Assembly: GCA_903847605.1 (NCBI GenBank)
Contig: CAINED010000076.1
Coordinates: forward strand, 62,001 to 126,000
Origin: an uncultured Hyphomicrobiales bacterium
GTDB taxonomy: Bacteria > Pseudomonadota > Alphaproteobacteria > Rhizobiales > Beijerinckiaceae
Reading direction: 5' to 3'
DNA: 64,000 nt
This document shows, piece by piece, positions 1 through 10,218 of this stretch. The translations under genes were made by a program, and so were the position numbers. The first letter of the stretch is position 1, and each line of letters starts with the position of its first letter. The notes below the pieces were generated by a model that saw only the letters and a list, made by a program, of their open reading frames with translations, was not told where the DNA came from and ran no database searches.

Positions 1-821
1 CCTGCGGGACGATCGCCGGGTGTCCAGGTTGCGGGATCGATCTGTTTCGCGCCCCAGCCATATTCGACCATGAAGCCGGACGGCGACCAGTTGTAGAAAG
101 ATATCACGTCGTTGCCCGTATGGCGGCCGAGAGTCACGGCGACGCGCCCCTTCTCGCCGAGCGCTATGTCATAGGCCTGACCCACATCGTCCATGCTGAA
201 GAGTTCCAGCATGAGATGATGCACCTGATCCTTCTCGCCCTGAATCAGCGCAAAGGAATGATGCGACGTGTTGACATGAAAGAAGCAGGCCGGAAACGGC
301 TGCTCGAAATGATCGCTGACGCCGAAGCCGAGAACATCGCGATAATAGGGAATGGCTTCGCGTACACTCGGCGTGTGTAATACGGCATGGCCGAGGCCGA
401 TGCCTTGTGTGCGAAAGCCGGAGATGTTCCGCGAAGGCGAAAAAGCATCCGCTGCCATGGCCGGGCCGTGATAGAATTCGACGCGATTGCCGGCGGGATC
501 AATGGTGTAGATGAGGTCCTTCACCATGCGTTCTTCGGCGAGCGCGCGCGTACCCCTCTCGACCCTGTGCCCCGCACGTTCGATCTGCGCAGCCATGGCG
601 TCGAGATCGGCAGCGCTGTTCATCTCCCAGCCATAGGCGTTGATCGTGCTTCCGCCGTCGCTCTCGACGAGGATGCGCTGGGCATAATTATCCATGCGGA
701 AGGCGACGGTGTTCCTCGACCTGTCCACGACCTGAAGGCCGAGAAGCGAGGTGGCGAAGCTGCGCCAGCCGTCGATCTCCTTCGCGCTGACGCGGATATA
801 ACCGAGCGATGACGGACGCAT
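1..821 (-). CDS. VOC-family / type I extradiol dioxygenase-like protein (partial, C-terminus off the window edge)
   Basis: Reverse-strand translation from the ATG at 821 reads MRPSSLGYIRVSAKEIDGWRSFATSLLGLQVVDRS...GNRVEFYHGP...GIGLGHAVLHTP...PSGFMVEYGWG; two VOC modules as in biphenyl-2,3-diol dioxygenases. Confidence 0.8.
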   Translation of the reverse strand, partial: MRPSSLGYIRVSAKEIDGWRSFATSLLGLQVVDRSRNTVAFRMDNYAQRILVESDGGSTINAYGWEMNSAADLDAMAAQIERAGHRVERGTRALAEERMVKDLIYTIDPAGNRVEFYHGPAMAADAFSPSRNISGFRTQGIGLGHAVLHTPSVREAIPYYRDVLGFGVSDHFEQPFPACFFHVNTSHHSFALIQGEKDQVHHLMLELFSMDDVGQAYDIALGEKGRVAVTLGRHTGNDVISFYNWSPSGFMVEYGWGAKQIDPATWTPGDRPA

Positions 822-840
822 GAGGGCCTCCCTGTGCAAG

Positions 841-956
841 GAGGTCCCTCGCCCTTCGAGACGCGAGCTTCGCTCGCTCCTCAGGGTGAGGGACCGAATA
901 GCGCCTCATGCTGAGGAGCAACGCGCAGCGTTGCGTCTCGAAGCACGAGGCGCAGT
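841..956. repeat. REP-like intergenic palindromes (two units)
   Basis: GGTCCCTC (843-850) / GAGGGACC (888-895) enclosing GCGAGC-TTC-GCTCGC; the next unit has GCAACGC-GCA-GCGTTGC (918-934) flanked by CCTCATGCTGAGGAGC...GTCTCGAAGCACGAGG. Confidence 0.75.
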
Positions 957-958
957 GA

Positions 959-1822
959 TTACTTCTCGTTCTTGATCGGCGTGCGCAGCACCCCGACCTT
1001 GTCGATCTCGATTTCGCAGATATCGCCGTCCTTCATCCACAGCGGCGGGTTCTTGCGGCCACCGACGCCGCCGGGCGTACCCGATACGATGACGTCGCCG
1101 GGAACGAGTTCGGTGAAGTTCGAGATAAAGGCGATGAGGCGCGGCACCGAATGAATCATCATCTGCGTGGTCGCGCGCTGCATTTCCTTGCCGTTGAGGC
1201 GCGTGATGAGCGTCAGCACGGTATCGGCGGGCACTTCATCTGTTGTCGTCATCCACGGGCCGAAGGCGCCGGTGGTGGGAAAATTCTTGCCGGTGGTCCA
1301 TTGCGTTGTCGCCCATTGCAGGTCGCGCACGGAACCGTCGTTATAGGGCGCGTAGCCGGCGACGTGATTGTAGGCGTCGGCCTCCTTGATGCGGCGTCCG
1401 CCCTTGCCGATGATGACGGCGATTTCGCCCTCATAGTCGAGATGCGTCGATTCCAGCGGCACCAGCATCGGTTGCAGATGGCCTGCCTGGCTGTTCGGCC
1501 AGCGCACGAAGAGGGCCGGATCTTCGGTCTTCTCGCGATTCGTCTCGACGACGTGATCGGCATAATTGAGGCCGACGCAGATGATCTTTTCCGGATTGGG
1601 AATCACCGGGAGGAATGTGACATCCGATAGCTTGTAGTCGGGTGAGGCGCCTGCGAGCGCCGCCTTCGCCGCAGCATAGCCATTGCCCGCGATCAGCGTT
1701 TTCAGGTCGGGAAAGTCTTTGCCCAGGCGCTTGCCGAGGTCGACGACTCCGTCGGCTCCAGTTGCACCAACCGCCGCGCCCCAGGACGCCTTGCCCGCCA
1801 CACTGAACGACATCAACTTCAT
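959..1822 (-). CDS. Fumarylacetoacetate hydrolase (FAH) family protein
   Basis: 287 aa; IICVGLNYADHVVETN...YEGEIAVIIGKGGRRI...GDVIVSGTPGGVG typical FAH motifs. Confidence 0.9.
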   Translation of the reverse strand: MKLMSFSVAGKASWGAAVGATGADGVVDLGKRLGKDFPDLKTLIAGNGYAAAKAALAGASPDYKLSDVTFLPVIPNPEKIICVGLNYADHVVETNREKTEDPALFVRWPNSQAGHLQPMLVPLESTHLDYEGEIAVIIGKGGRRIKEADAYNHVAGYAPYNDGSVRDLQWATTQWTTGKNFPTTGAFGPWMTTTDEVPADTVLTLITRLNGKEMQRATTQMMIHSVPRLIAFISNFTELVPGDVIVSGTPGGVGGRKNPPLWMKDGDICEIEIDKVGVLRTPIKNEK

Positions 1823-2016
1823 CGCGTTTCCTCACATTTTCATCGCTTGCGCGCTTCGCGCTGCCGGCGCGGACCATAAGGATACGGTAAAAGGCTTGCA
1901 ACCGAAACGCCGTCGCAGGGTCCGGATGAGTGGGCATGGTTGAACGGCGGGGGCGAGCAGCCTATCATGCAGTTAACGAAGCGGCGGGTCCGCAGAATAA
2001 AATCGGTGAGGAAACG

Positions 2017-3501
2017 ATGGGCGAGACGCGCAGGACAGACGTACTTTGCATCGGCAGCGGATTCGGCGGGTTGGCGCTCGGTTATTTCCTGAAGAAGGCG
2101 GGCATCGAAAACTTTCACCTTCTCGAAAAATCGGCGCAGCCCGGCGGCGTCTGGCGCGACAATACTTATCCGGGTTGCGCCTGCGACGTGCCCTCGCGTT
2201 TCTATTCCTTTTCCTTCGAGCAGAACTGGCCGTGGTCGTCGCGCTTCGGGCAACAGAAGGAAATCCTCGACTACTTCAACCATTGCCTCGACAAATATGG
2301 CGTTCGCTCCCACGTGCGCTGCAACGAAAGCGTGACATCGGCGTCATGGGACGCCGACGCCTCGATCTGGCGTGTGGCGACGGCTTCCGGCGTCACGTGG
2401 GAAGCGCGCACGCTCGTCTCGGGCGTGGGGCTTTTCAATCAGGCGATCCTGCCTGACATCAAGGGCCGCGATACGTTTGCCGGTCCATGGTGGCATTCCT
2501 CGCAATGGGATCACAGCGTCGATCTGCGCGGCAAACGCGTGGCCGCCATCGGCACAGGCGCAAGCGCCATCCAGTTTGTACCTGAAGTCGCGAAGGTGGC
2601 GGGCAAGCTCTTTGTCTGTCAGCGCTCGCCGCAATATGTGAACCCGAAGGATATGGGGCTGCCCTACGAGGATCGCAGCTGGTACATGAACACAGCTCCA
2701 TATCATCTCTATGAGCGATACAAGATTTTCCGCGACATGGAGAGCGGCATCGGGCGGCGCTATTCGCATGAACTGGCGAGCGCGGCGCGCGAGAAATGGC
2801 TGGAATATCTCGCGCAGCAGGTGCCAGATCCCGTCCTGCGCAAGAAGCTGACACCCAGCTACCCCTTCGGCTGCAAGCGCATGCTGCAATCGAACGACTG
2901 GTATCCCGCGATGAACCGGCCGAATGTAGAACTGTTCGATCTCGCCGTTGAGGAAATCACCGAAAATGGTTTCCGCCTGAGCGACGGCAGCTTTCACGAA
3001 GTCGATGTCATCGTTTACGGAACCGGCTTCAAGCCGACGAGCTTTCTGCCGGGGCTGGAAATCCACGGCCGCGACGGCAGGGAAATTCACGAACAATGGA
3101 AGGATGGCGCGGAAGCCTATCTCGGCGTCACTGTCGAGAATTTCCCGAATTTCTATATGCTCTATGGTCCCAATACGAATGCCTCAGCGAGCATCATCTA
3201 CATGCTCGAACATCAGGCTGACTATATCGTGCAATGCGTCGGCGCCATGAACGCGCGGCATGCCGCCGCCATCGAGGTGAAGACGGATGTCTTCCGCAAG
3301 TATAACGTTGCGGTGACGCAGCGTCTGAACGAAAGCGTGGTCGCTGCCGACAATTGCCTCAGTTACTTCAAGCTGCCGTCAGGACGCATCACGACGCAAT
3401 GGCCGTGGACGATGAGCGAATATCACGCGCGCACGTCGCGGGTCGATTTCGCCGACTACGATTTTGCGCCGGCGCGTGCGATGGCGGAAGCTGCGGAATA
3501 G
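2017..3501 (+). CDS. Flavin-containing monooxygenase / Baeyer-Villiger-like NAD(P)/FAD oxidoreductase
   Basis: ORF 1930-3501, likely start 2017; CIGSGFGGLALGYFLKKAG (GxGxxG), second Rossmann AAIGTGASAIQFVPEVA, GTGFKPTSFLP. Confidence 0.85.
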   Translation: MGETRRTDVLCIGSGFGGLALGYFLKKAGIENFHLLEKSAQPGGVWRDNTYPGCACDVPSRFYSFSFEQNWPWSSRFGQQKEILDYFNHCLDKYGVRSHVRCNESVTSASWDADASIWRVATASGVTWEARTLVSGVGLFNQAILPDIKGRDTFAGPWWHSSQWDHSVDLRGKRVAAIGTGASAIQFVPEVAKVAGKLFVCQRSPQYVNPKDMGLPYEDRSWYMNTAPYHLYERYKIFRDMESGIGRRYSHELASAAREKWLEYLAQQVPDPVLRKKLTPSYPFGCKRMLQSNDWYPAMNRPNVELFDLAVEEITENGFRLSDGSFHEVDVIVYGTGFKPTSFLPGLEIHGRDGREIHEQWKDGAEAYLGVTVENFPNFYMLYGPNTNASASIIYMLEHQADYIVQCVGAMNARHAAAIEVKTDVFRKYNVAVTQRLNESVVAADNCLSYFKLPSGRITTQWPWTMSEYHARTSRVDFADYDFAPARAMAEAAE

Positions 3502-3522
3502 TTTTCAATGGAATAGGAAAAC

Positions 3523-3712
3523 CTCGTGCTTCGAGACGCCTTGCATCTCGGGCCTGCCCGAGATGCATTTCAATTTGACGAAGTCCGGCATGCCGGACTT
3601 CGTTGCGCAAGGCACCTCAGCATGAGGTTTTGGGTTTGCCAGTTGTTTGATGAGCCCTCACGCTGAGGAGCGAGCGAAGCTCGCGTCTCGAAGCGCGAGT
3701 GCGACAGGTCAA
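3523..3712. repeat. REP-like elements with nested perfect palindromes
   Basis: GCATCTCGGGC-CT-GCCCGAGATGC (3543-3566), 26-bp perfect palindrome ACGAAGTCCGGCATGCCGGACTTCGT (3578-3603), enclosed by GCCTTGC (3538-3544)/GCAAGGC (3607-3613); second unit CTCACGCTGAGGAGCGAGCGAAGCTCGCGTCTCGAAGCGCGAG. Confidence 0.8.
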
Positions 3713-4407
3713 GACCCCTTGCCCGGCGCTTTGCGCGCGAGGCCGCCGTGCAGGTCGAGCATCCGCTCGCGCCAGGCGTGAACGGAATCGCCTGCATCGA
3801 GCAGGGTTTTTGCTTTGGGCGATACGCCACGCGCGAACATGAAGATGCCGAAGAGGCAATAGTCGGCGAAGGCCGGCGCATCGCCATTGAGAAAAGGCGT
3901 TTCCTTCAGTGCTTCGCGCGCGGGGGCGAGTTCGGCGTTGAAAGCCGCGCGTCCCTCTTCGGGCGCCATCATGTCTTCCAGCTTCTTGCCGAAACGCTGT
4001 TCGCGCGAGGCGCGGAAATAGTCGCGGTCGGCAGGGTCGATGGTCTCGTAAATATCCATCAGCATGACGCGCATGAGGGGAAGCGACAGGCGCGCCTGCG
4101 TCCAGTGGCGCACAAAAGATGTCAGCGCCCGAGCTTCCGCGCCGGCAAAGAGCATGGGCCTGTCGGGATAGGCTTCATCCAGATAATGCGCGATGGCCCA
4201 GGAATCGCAGACCACATTGGCGCCATCGCGAATGACCGGTACGAGCTTCTGGCCGGAAAATTCAATCTTGTGCTTTTCGCCGAAACGCACGGGAATCGTA
4301 GCAACATCGAGCCCCTTGTGCGCCAGCGCCATGCGGATGCGCCAGCAATAGGGCGAGAAGCGCAGGGCTTCATCAGCGCCCGCGAGATCGAACATTTCGA
4401 TGGCCAT
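3709..4407 (-). CDS. Glutathione S-transferase family protein
   Basis: MAIEMFDLAGADEALRFSPYCWRIRMALAHKGLDV...VIRDGANVVCDSWAIAHYLDEAYPD. Confidence 0.85.
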   Translation of the reverse strand: MAIEMFDLAGADEALRFSPYCWRIRMALAHKGLDVATIPVRFGEKHKIEFSGQKLVPVIRDGANVVCDSWAIAHYLDEAYPDRPMLFAGAEARALTSFVRHWTQARLSLPLMRVMLMDIYETIDPADRDYFRASREQRFGKKLEDMMAPEEGRAAFNAELAPAREALKETPFLNGDAPAFADYCLFGIFMFARGVSPKAKTLLDAGDSVHAWRERMLDLHGGLARKAPGKGS

Positions 4408-4490
4408 TAAATCCTCCAGCTGCTTAAGATACAAAATCGCATGTTGCCGCAGTTTTCAAGCTGTCATTCGAATTGGTATGAAATTGCGAC

Positions 4491-4817
4491 ATGAAATGGA
4501 AATCATGCGTCCGGAAGCGGGAGTACGAATTGATCGCAGAGAATATTGCAGCCATTCCCGGCAATATTTCCACTTTGGTTATCTGCGCGATGGCGTCTGC
4601 GGCCTACGTCTTGCTGTGGTGGTCGGTGATCACCAATGTCCGCACAACAGTTTTGGCAGGAAGTATAGTCGCGACCATATTAGTATTTCTTCTTTCGATG
4701 CCCCATATTTGGATCACGTTTATAGTCATCATGTTTCCGGTGGCGCTCGCCGCTGGAGCAGTTACGGCAAGCATATTGACGCTCATAGGTGACATTTGGC
4801 GAAAATATAGATCGTAA
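4491..4817 (+). CDS. Small hypothetical membrane protein
   Basis: 108 aa with two or three hydrophobic segments (TLVICAMASAAYVLLWWSV; ILVFLLSMPHIWITFIVIMFPVALAAG); lower GC than neighbours. Confidence 0.45.
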   Translation: MKWKSCVRKREYELIAENIAAIPGNISTLVICAMASAAYVLLWWSVITNVRTTVLAGSIVATILVFLLSMPHIWITFIVIMFPVALAAGAVTASILTLIGDIWRKYRS

Positions 4818-4850
4818 GACGGCATTGCGCCACGATGCGACTTTATTTGG

Positions 4851-5834
4851 CTACTCGAATTCCTTCGGCTCGAACGTGCGCTTCACATTGCAGAATTCGC
4901 AGGTGACGCCGATCAGGCCATCCTCGCCGATCATGTCGGTGCGCTCCTGCGGCGTAAAGCGCCGCAGCATGGACTCGATGCGTTCGCGCGAGCAGCGGCA
5001 TTCGTGGCGGACGCGCAGCGTATCGAACACTTTTACGCCGCGCTCGTGGAACAGCCTGTAGAGCAGCCTTTCGCCCGACAGCATGGGATCGACGAGTTCG
5101 TGATCCTCCGCCGTTGCCGCAAGCGTGCGCGCTTCCGTCCACGCTTCATCTTCCACAAACTGCGGCTGCGTCGTTCCCTCCGGAGCGTCGCCGGGATCGA
5201 AATCGCGCATGCGCTGACGCTCGGGCGATACGGGCAGGAATTGCACCATCAAGCCGCCGGCGCGCCAGTGCGGCTGCGTGTCCTGGCCGCTGAACATCTC
5301 GGCCACCGCAAGGCGCACGAGCGTCGGGATCTGTTCCGATTGCCGGAAATACTGATGCGCCGCTTCCTCAAGACCCTGGCCCTCGAGCGCCACCACGCCC
5401 TGATAGCGCGACTGATGCGAACCCTGATCGATGGTGAAGGCAAGATGCCCGCGCCCCAGCAGATCGCGCGTGGTTGCCGCGCCTGCACGCCGCGCGATCT
5501 CGAGCGCTTCGCCGTTGTAGCGCGCCAGAGCCCTGATCTTGTCCGGCGCATCGAAATCGACAACGAGCATGTCGACGATGCCGTCGCTTTTCGTCTGCAG
5601 TTGAAAGCGGCCTTCGAATTTGAGCGATGTGCCCAGCAGCGCCGTCAGAGCGCAGGCTTCGCCGACGAGACGCGCGACTTCCGGCGGATAATTGTGTGGT
5701 GCGAGGATGCGATCGAGTTCTGCCCCGAGACGGATGACGCGCCCGCGCACATCGAGCGGTTCGACGGCAAAGGGGATGACGCTGTCGTCCTCACCCGTTT
5801 CGGAAACAAAACGCGAGCGTGCTTCGCCGCTCAT
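4851..5834 (-). CDS. hslO: Hsp33 redox chaperone
   Basis: 327 aa; FTIDQG...EDHELVDP...C-terminal [13 protein letters not shown]...[12 protein letters not shown] redox Cys motif (CxC...CxxC). Confidence 0.95.
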   Translation of the reverse strand: MSGEARSRFVSETGEDDSVIPFAVEPLDVRGRVIRLGAELDRILAPHNYPPEVARLVGEACALTALLGTSLKFEGRFQLQTKSDGIVDMLVVDFDAPDKIRALARYNGEALEIARRAGAATTRDLLGRGHLAFTIDQGSHQSRYQGVVALEGQGLEEAAHQYFRQSEQIPTLVRLAVAEMFSGQDTQPHWRAGGLMVQFLPVSPERQRMRDFDPGDAPEGTTQPQFVEDEAWTEARTLAATAEDHELVDPMLSGERLLYRLFHERGVKVFDTLRVRHECRCSRERIESMLRRFTPQERTDMIGEDGLIGVTCEFCNVKRTFEPKEFE

Positions 5835-6805
5835 GCCGTAGCCTGTGCATCCATCGACCAGGCGAGGACGCCCTTCTGGGCATGGAGTCGATTTTCCGCT
5901 TCGTCGAAGACGACGGACTGCGGCCCGTCCATCACTTCATCGGTCACCTCCTCGCCGCGATGGGCCGGCAGGCAGTGCATGAAAATGGCGGACTTGTCGG
6001 CGGCGGACATCAGCTTCGCATTCACTTGATAGGGCGCAAGCAACAGCTGCCGGCGGCGCGTCTGCTCTTCGTCACCCATCGACACCCAGCAATCCGTGAC
6101 CACACAATGGGCGCCATCGACGGCCTCGAAGGGATCGCGCGTCATGGAGAGGCGCGTGCCGTTCTTTTGTGTCCACTCGACGAGCGAACGCGGCGGCGCG
6201 AGATCTTCGGGAGTCGCGACGCGGATGGAAAAGTCGAACGCATGCGCCGCATGGATCCAGCTTGCCAGCACATTGTTGCTGTCGCCGGTCCAGGCCACCG
6301 TCTTGCCCTTGATAGGACCGCGATGTTCCTCGAAGGTCATGATGTCAGCCATGATCTGGCAGGGATGCGAACGCTTCGTCAGCCCGTTGATCACCGGAAC
6401 GGTCGCGTGGCGCGCCAGCTCCAGGAGGTCGTCGTGGCTGAGGATGCGGATCATGATCGCATCGACATAGCGCGAGATGACCCGCGCCGTGTCGGCGATG
6501 GTTTCGCCGCGGCCGAGCTGCATCTCCGTGCCGGTCAGCATGATCGTCTCGCCGCCGAGCTCGCGCATGCCGACATCGAAGGACACGCGCGTGCGCGTCG
6601 AGGGCTTGTCGAAGATCATCGCCAGCGTCTTGCCTTCGAGCGGCCGTTTGTCGGCGCGCTCGCCCTTGCGGCGGGCCTTCTTGATACGCGCCGCGAGATC
6701 GAGGATGCGGCGCAGTTCCGCAGGCTCGAAATCGGGCAGGTCGAGGAAGTGGCGTGGCGGCACGGCGTTGGATGTCCCGTTTGCGGAAGACAGCGACGCG
6801 CTCAC
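5831..6805 (-). CDS. argF: Ornithine carbamoyltransferase
   Basis: [45 protein letters not shown]; 4-bp ATGA overlap with hslO. Confidence 0.96.
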   Translation of the reverse strand: MSASLSSANGTSNAVPPRHFLDLPDFEPAELRRILDLAARIKKARRKGERADKRPLEGKTLAMIFDKPSTRTRVSFDVGMRELGGETIMLTGTEMQLGRGETIADTARVISRYVDAIMIRILSHDDLLELARHATVPVINGLTKRSHPCQIMADIMTFEEHRGPIKGKTVAWTGDSNNVLASWIHAAHAFDFSIRVATPEDLAPPRSLVEWTQKNGTRLSMTRDPFEAVDGAHCVVTDCWVSMGDEEQTRRRQLLLAPYQVNAKLMSAADKSAIFMHCLPAHRGEEVTDEVMDGPQSVVFDEAENRLHAQKGVLAWSMDAQATA

Positions 6806-8028
6806 GACTTCGCTCCGGTATCCGCGGGAAACTTCGCCGCGATCGCCGAGCAGGCCTTGTCGAGACGCGCGAGCGCTTCGTTGATTTCGGCTTCCTCAAT
6901 GGTCAGCGGCGGCAACATGCGTATGACATTGTCGCCCGCCGGGATGATCAGCATGTGCTGGTCGCGCACGGCTGCCGTGAAATCGCCATTGGGAATACGT
7001 TCTGCGATGCGCAGGCCGATCATTAGCCCTTCGCCGCGAATTTCCGCGATGACACCGGGATAGCGGTCCTTCAACTCCGCGAGACGTTGCTTCAGCACGA
7101 GGCCGGTGCGCGCCACCTTGCCGAGAAAACCGTCGGCGAGAACGATGTCGAGCACCGCATTGCCGATAGAGGTCGCCAGCGGATTGCCGCCGTAGGTCGT
7201 GCCATGCGTGCCGGCGACCATGCCCTTGCCGGCTTCCTTCGTGGTCAGGAAAGCGCCCAGCGGGAAACCGCCGCCAATGCCCTTCGCGACCGCCATGATA
7301 TCTGGCTCGATGCCGGTATGCTCATAGGCAAAGAATTTACCGGTGCGGCCCATGCCGGACTGCACCTCGTCGAAGACGAGCAGAAGGCCATGCTGATCGC
7401 AGAGTTCGCGGATCGCGCGGAAGAACGACGCCGGGGCCGTGCGGATGCCGCCTTCGCCCTGGATCGGCTCGACCATGATGGCGGCCGTGCGCTCGTTGAT
7501 GGCGGCCTTCACAGCCTCGATGTCGCCAAACGGCGTCTTGCGGTGGAACCCGTCCACGGGCGCGGCGAAACCCTCGATATATTTGTCGTTGCCGCCAGCC
7601 GCGATGGTGGCGAGCGTGCGGCCGTGGAACGCGCCGTCGAAGGTGATGATTTCGACGCGCTCGGGATGGCCACTGACGAACTGGTACTTGCGTGCCGTCT
7701 TGATCGCGCCTTCGCAGGCTTCCGCGCCGGAATTCGTGAAGAAGACGAAGTCGGCGAAGGTCGCCGCGCAGAGGCGCTTGGCCAACTCCTCGGCCGGCGG
7801 AATCTTGTAAAGGTTGGAGACGTGCCAGAGCTTCTGGCCCTGCTCGATCAGCGTGTTGACGAGATGGGGGTGGCTATGGCCGAGCGCCGCCACCGCGATG
7901 CCGGCGCCGAAGTCGAGGAATCGCTTGCCGTCCGAAGCCTCCAGCCACGCGCCTTCGCCTCGCACGAAGGCGACCGGGGCCCGTGCATAGGTCGGCAGAA
8001 TGGACGAAGTCTCTTGCGGCGCGTTCAC
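6802..8028 (-). CDS. argD: Acetylornithine aminotransferase
   Basis: 408 aa class III aminotransferase; [56 protein letters not shown]; 4-bp overlap with argF. Confidence 0.95.
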   Translation of the reverse strand: MNAPQETSSILPTYARAPVAFVRGEGAWLEASDGKRFLDFGAGIAVAALGHSHPHLVNTLIEQGQKLWHVSNLYKIPPAEELAKRLCAATFADFVFFTNSGAEACEGAIKTARKYQFVSGHPERVEIITFDGAFHGRTLATIAAGGNDKYIEGFAAPVDGFHRKTPFGDIEAVKAAINERTAAIMVEPIQGEGGIRTAPASFFRAIRELCDQHGLLLVFDEVQSGMGRTGKFFAYEHTGIEPDIMAVAKGIGGGFPLGAFLTTKEAGKGMVAGTHGTTYGGNPLATSIGNAVLDIVLADGFLGKVARTGLVLKQRLAELKDRYPGVIAEIRGEGLMIGLRIAERIPNGDFTAAVRDQHMLIIPAGDNVIRMLPPLTIEEAEINEALARLDKACSAIAAKFPADTGAKS

Positions 8029-8150
8029 AGCCTTGCTCCTCGCTCAAAATCCCCCCGGAAAACGCAAAATGCGCCCCGAAAATCAAACCGCCGCCCTCCG
8101 GGGGCGGCGGCTGGGAGAAAGCGGGAATGTAAAGTTTTCCACAGGCCCGG

Positions 8151-8357
8151 TCAACGGAGCTTGGGCGGCTGCGCCTCGGGCGTGAGCAGCATCGCGATCC
8201 CCTCGGCGATCAGGCACAGGCCGAACAGGATGACGAAACCCTTCAAGCCGACGAAGCCGGACGTGAGCGCAAAGATAAGGAGCACGAACATCCCGCCGCG
8301 GCGGTCCGTCTCATGGGCAGCGAGCCAATTTCCGAGGCGGGATGAAAAACTGTCCAT
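8151..8357 (-). CDS. Small hypothetical membrane protein
   Basis: 68 aa MDSFSSRLGNWLAAHETDRRGGMFVLLIFALTSGFVGLKGFVILFGLCLIAEGIAMLLTP. Confidence 0.5.
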   Translation of the reverse strand: MDSFSSRLGNWLAAHETDRRGGMFVLLIFALTSGFVGLKGFVILFGLCLIAEGIAMLLTPEAQPPKLR

Positions 8358-8570
8358 GGCAAGCTCCTGTCGAATTTTCTGCCGGTCTTGGGGTTAGCCG
8401 CCGGCGGGGCTGAACTTGAGGTGCAATATGACGAAGGCGGCGCGCGGCGGCTGTGCGGGTGCGCACGCGGCAATTAGGGCCACTGCGCGCGCTTGGACCG
8501 GCTGCGCATTCGTGCTGTAACGCCATCAAATCCGGCGCGCACAAGCCGGGTGCAGGGCAGGAGACCTTAA

Positions 8571-10199
8571 ATGGCGCGGGCCTACGACTATATCGTCATC
8601 GGATCGGGATCGGCGGGAGCCGTCGTCGCGGCGCGGTTGTCGGAAGACCCCGATGTTTCCGTGCTGTTGCTGGAGGCAGGCGGCCGGGACAAGCATCCGC
8701 TCCAGCTCATGCCGCTCGCGATGCTCAAGGTCGCCTACAGCCGCTTCGGCACGTTCCAGTTCTGGAGCGAGCCCGAGCCCGGCCTCAACGGGCGCAGCAT
8801 CCAGATTCCGCGCGGGCGCACGCTGGGCGGCTCCTCCTCTATCAATGCGATGATCTATATCCGCGGCAATCGCGGCGATTACGACATGTGGCGGCAGGCC
8901 GGTTGCGAGGGCTGGAGCTATGCCGACGTGCTGCCCTACTTTCGCAAGCTCGAAAACAACTGGCGCGGCGAGAACGAATATCACGGCGCGGGCGGTCCGG
9001 TGGACATCCAGCATGTGGTGGAGCCCGACAACCACTTCGAGGAATTGCTCGCCTCAGCCAACGCCGCAGGCATTCCCTTCAACGAAGACGCCAATGGCGC
9101 GGTGCAGGAAGGCATGTCGCGCATCGAGCAGAACACGACGAAGGATGGACGCCGCGCCTCCTCCGCGCGCGCCTATCTCTATCCGGCGATGGGCAGGCCG
9201 AATCTCACGATCGAAACCGGCGCAATGACATCGCGCATAACAGTCGAACGCGGCCGCGCGACCGGTGTCGAATATGTCAAGGACGGCATCCGCCAGACCG
9301 TTCATGCCGAACGCGAGATCTGTCTCTCGGCTGGCGCATATAACTCGCCGCAAATTCTCATGCTGTCCGGCATCGGGCCTTCGGATCATTTGAAAGAGCA
9401 CGGCATCGACACGGTGCATGAACTCAAGGGCGTTGGGCAGAACCTCAACGAGCATCCCAACGTCCTGCATGTCTTCGGCGCGAAGGAGAATATCGGCCTG
9501 ACGAAATGGCTGCGCCTTGACCGCGCGACATGGTCGGTCGCGAAGTGGTTCATGCACATGGAGTCGATCTACGGGCGCAATGGCGCATCGGCTTCGACCT
9601 TCCTGCGCTCGCGCGAGGGCCTTGAGAATCCTGATATCCAGATCGTGCACCTGAGCGCCAGCAATGGCGGCGCACTGTGGGGCATGCCGGGATTGCCGCA
9701 GCCGCGTTGGGCTTTCACGGCGCGCGTCGGCGGGCCGCTCAATCCGCAATCGCGCGGCTGGGTGAAGCTGCGCTCCGCCGATCCGCAAGCCGCGCCGCGC
9801 ATTTTCTTCAACATGTTCGGCGTGCGCGAGGACATGGATACGATGCTTCGCGGATTGAAATTGAGCCGCGAAATTTTCGCGCAAAAGCCGATTCGCGACA
9901 TGCTGACGAAGGAAATCTCGCCGGGCGAGAACATGAAGAGCGACGCCGAACTCGAGCAGTTCATCCGCAATACCGCGACGCACCGCTCGCATCCCGCAGG
10001 CACTTGCAAGATGGGTATCGACGACATGGCGGTGGTCGATCCGCAATTGCGCGTGCGCGGTCTCGAAGGGCTGCGCGTGGCGGACGCCTCGATCATGCCG
10101 CATGTCATCGCCGGGAATACGAACACCCCATCCATGATGATCGGCGAGAAATGCGCGGATATGATGCGCGGCAAGACGCTCGCTCCTGCAATGGTGTGA
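8571..10199 (+). CDS. GMC-family FAD oxidoreductase (choline dehydrogenase-like)
   Basis: YDYIVIGSGSAGAVVAARLSED, GRTLGGSSSINAMIYIRG, C-terminal HRSHPAGTCKMG...NTNTPSMMIGEKCAD. Confidence 0.93.
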   Translation: MARAYDYIVIGSGSAGAVVAARLSEDPDVSVLLLEAGGRDKHPLQLMPLAMLKVAYSRFGTFQFWSEPEPGLNGRSIQIPRGRTLGGSSSINAMIYIRGNRGDYDMWRQAGCEGWSYADVLPYFRKLENNWRGENEYHGAGGPVDIQHVVEPDNHFEELLASANAAGIPFNEDANGAVQEGMSRIEQNTTKDGRRASSARAYLYPAMGRPNLTIETGAMTSRITVERGRATGVEYVKDGIRQTVHAEREICLSAGAYNSPQILMLSGIGPSDHLKEHGIDTVHELKGVGQNLNEHPNVLHVFGAKENIGLTKWLRLDRATWSVAKWFMHMESIYGRNGASASTFLRSREGLENPDIQIVHLSASNGGALWGMPGLPQPRWAFTARVGGPLNPQSRGWVKLRSADPQAAPRIFFNMFGVREDMDTMLRGLKLSREIFAQKPIRDMLTKEISPGENMKSDAELEQFIRNTATHRSHPAGTCKMGIDDMAVVDPQLRVRGLEGLRVADASIMPHVIAGNTNTPSMMIGEKCADMMRGKTLAPAMV

Positions 10200-10218
10200 C
10201 GGCGGCGGGCGCTCGCGA

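Noticed and set aside
5004-8397. Long plus-strand ORFs (341, 414, 436 aa) opposite hslO, argF and argD
   Set aside because: Antisense artefacts of high-GC codon bias; Arg/Ala/His-rich, no motif, fully overlap well-recognised genes.
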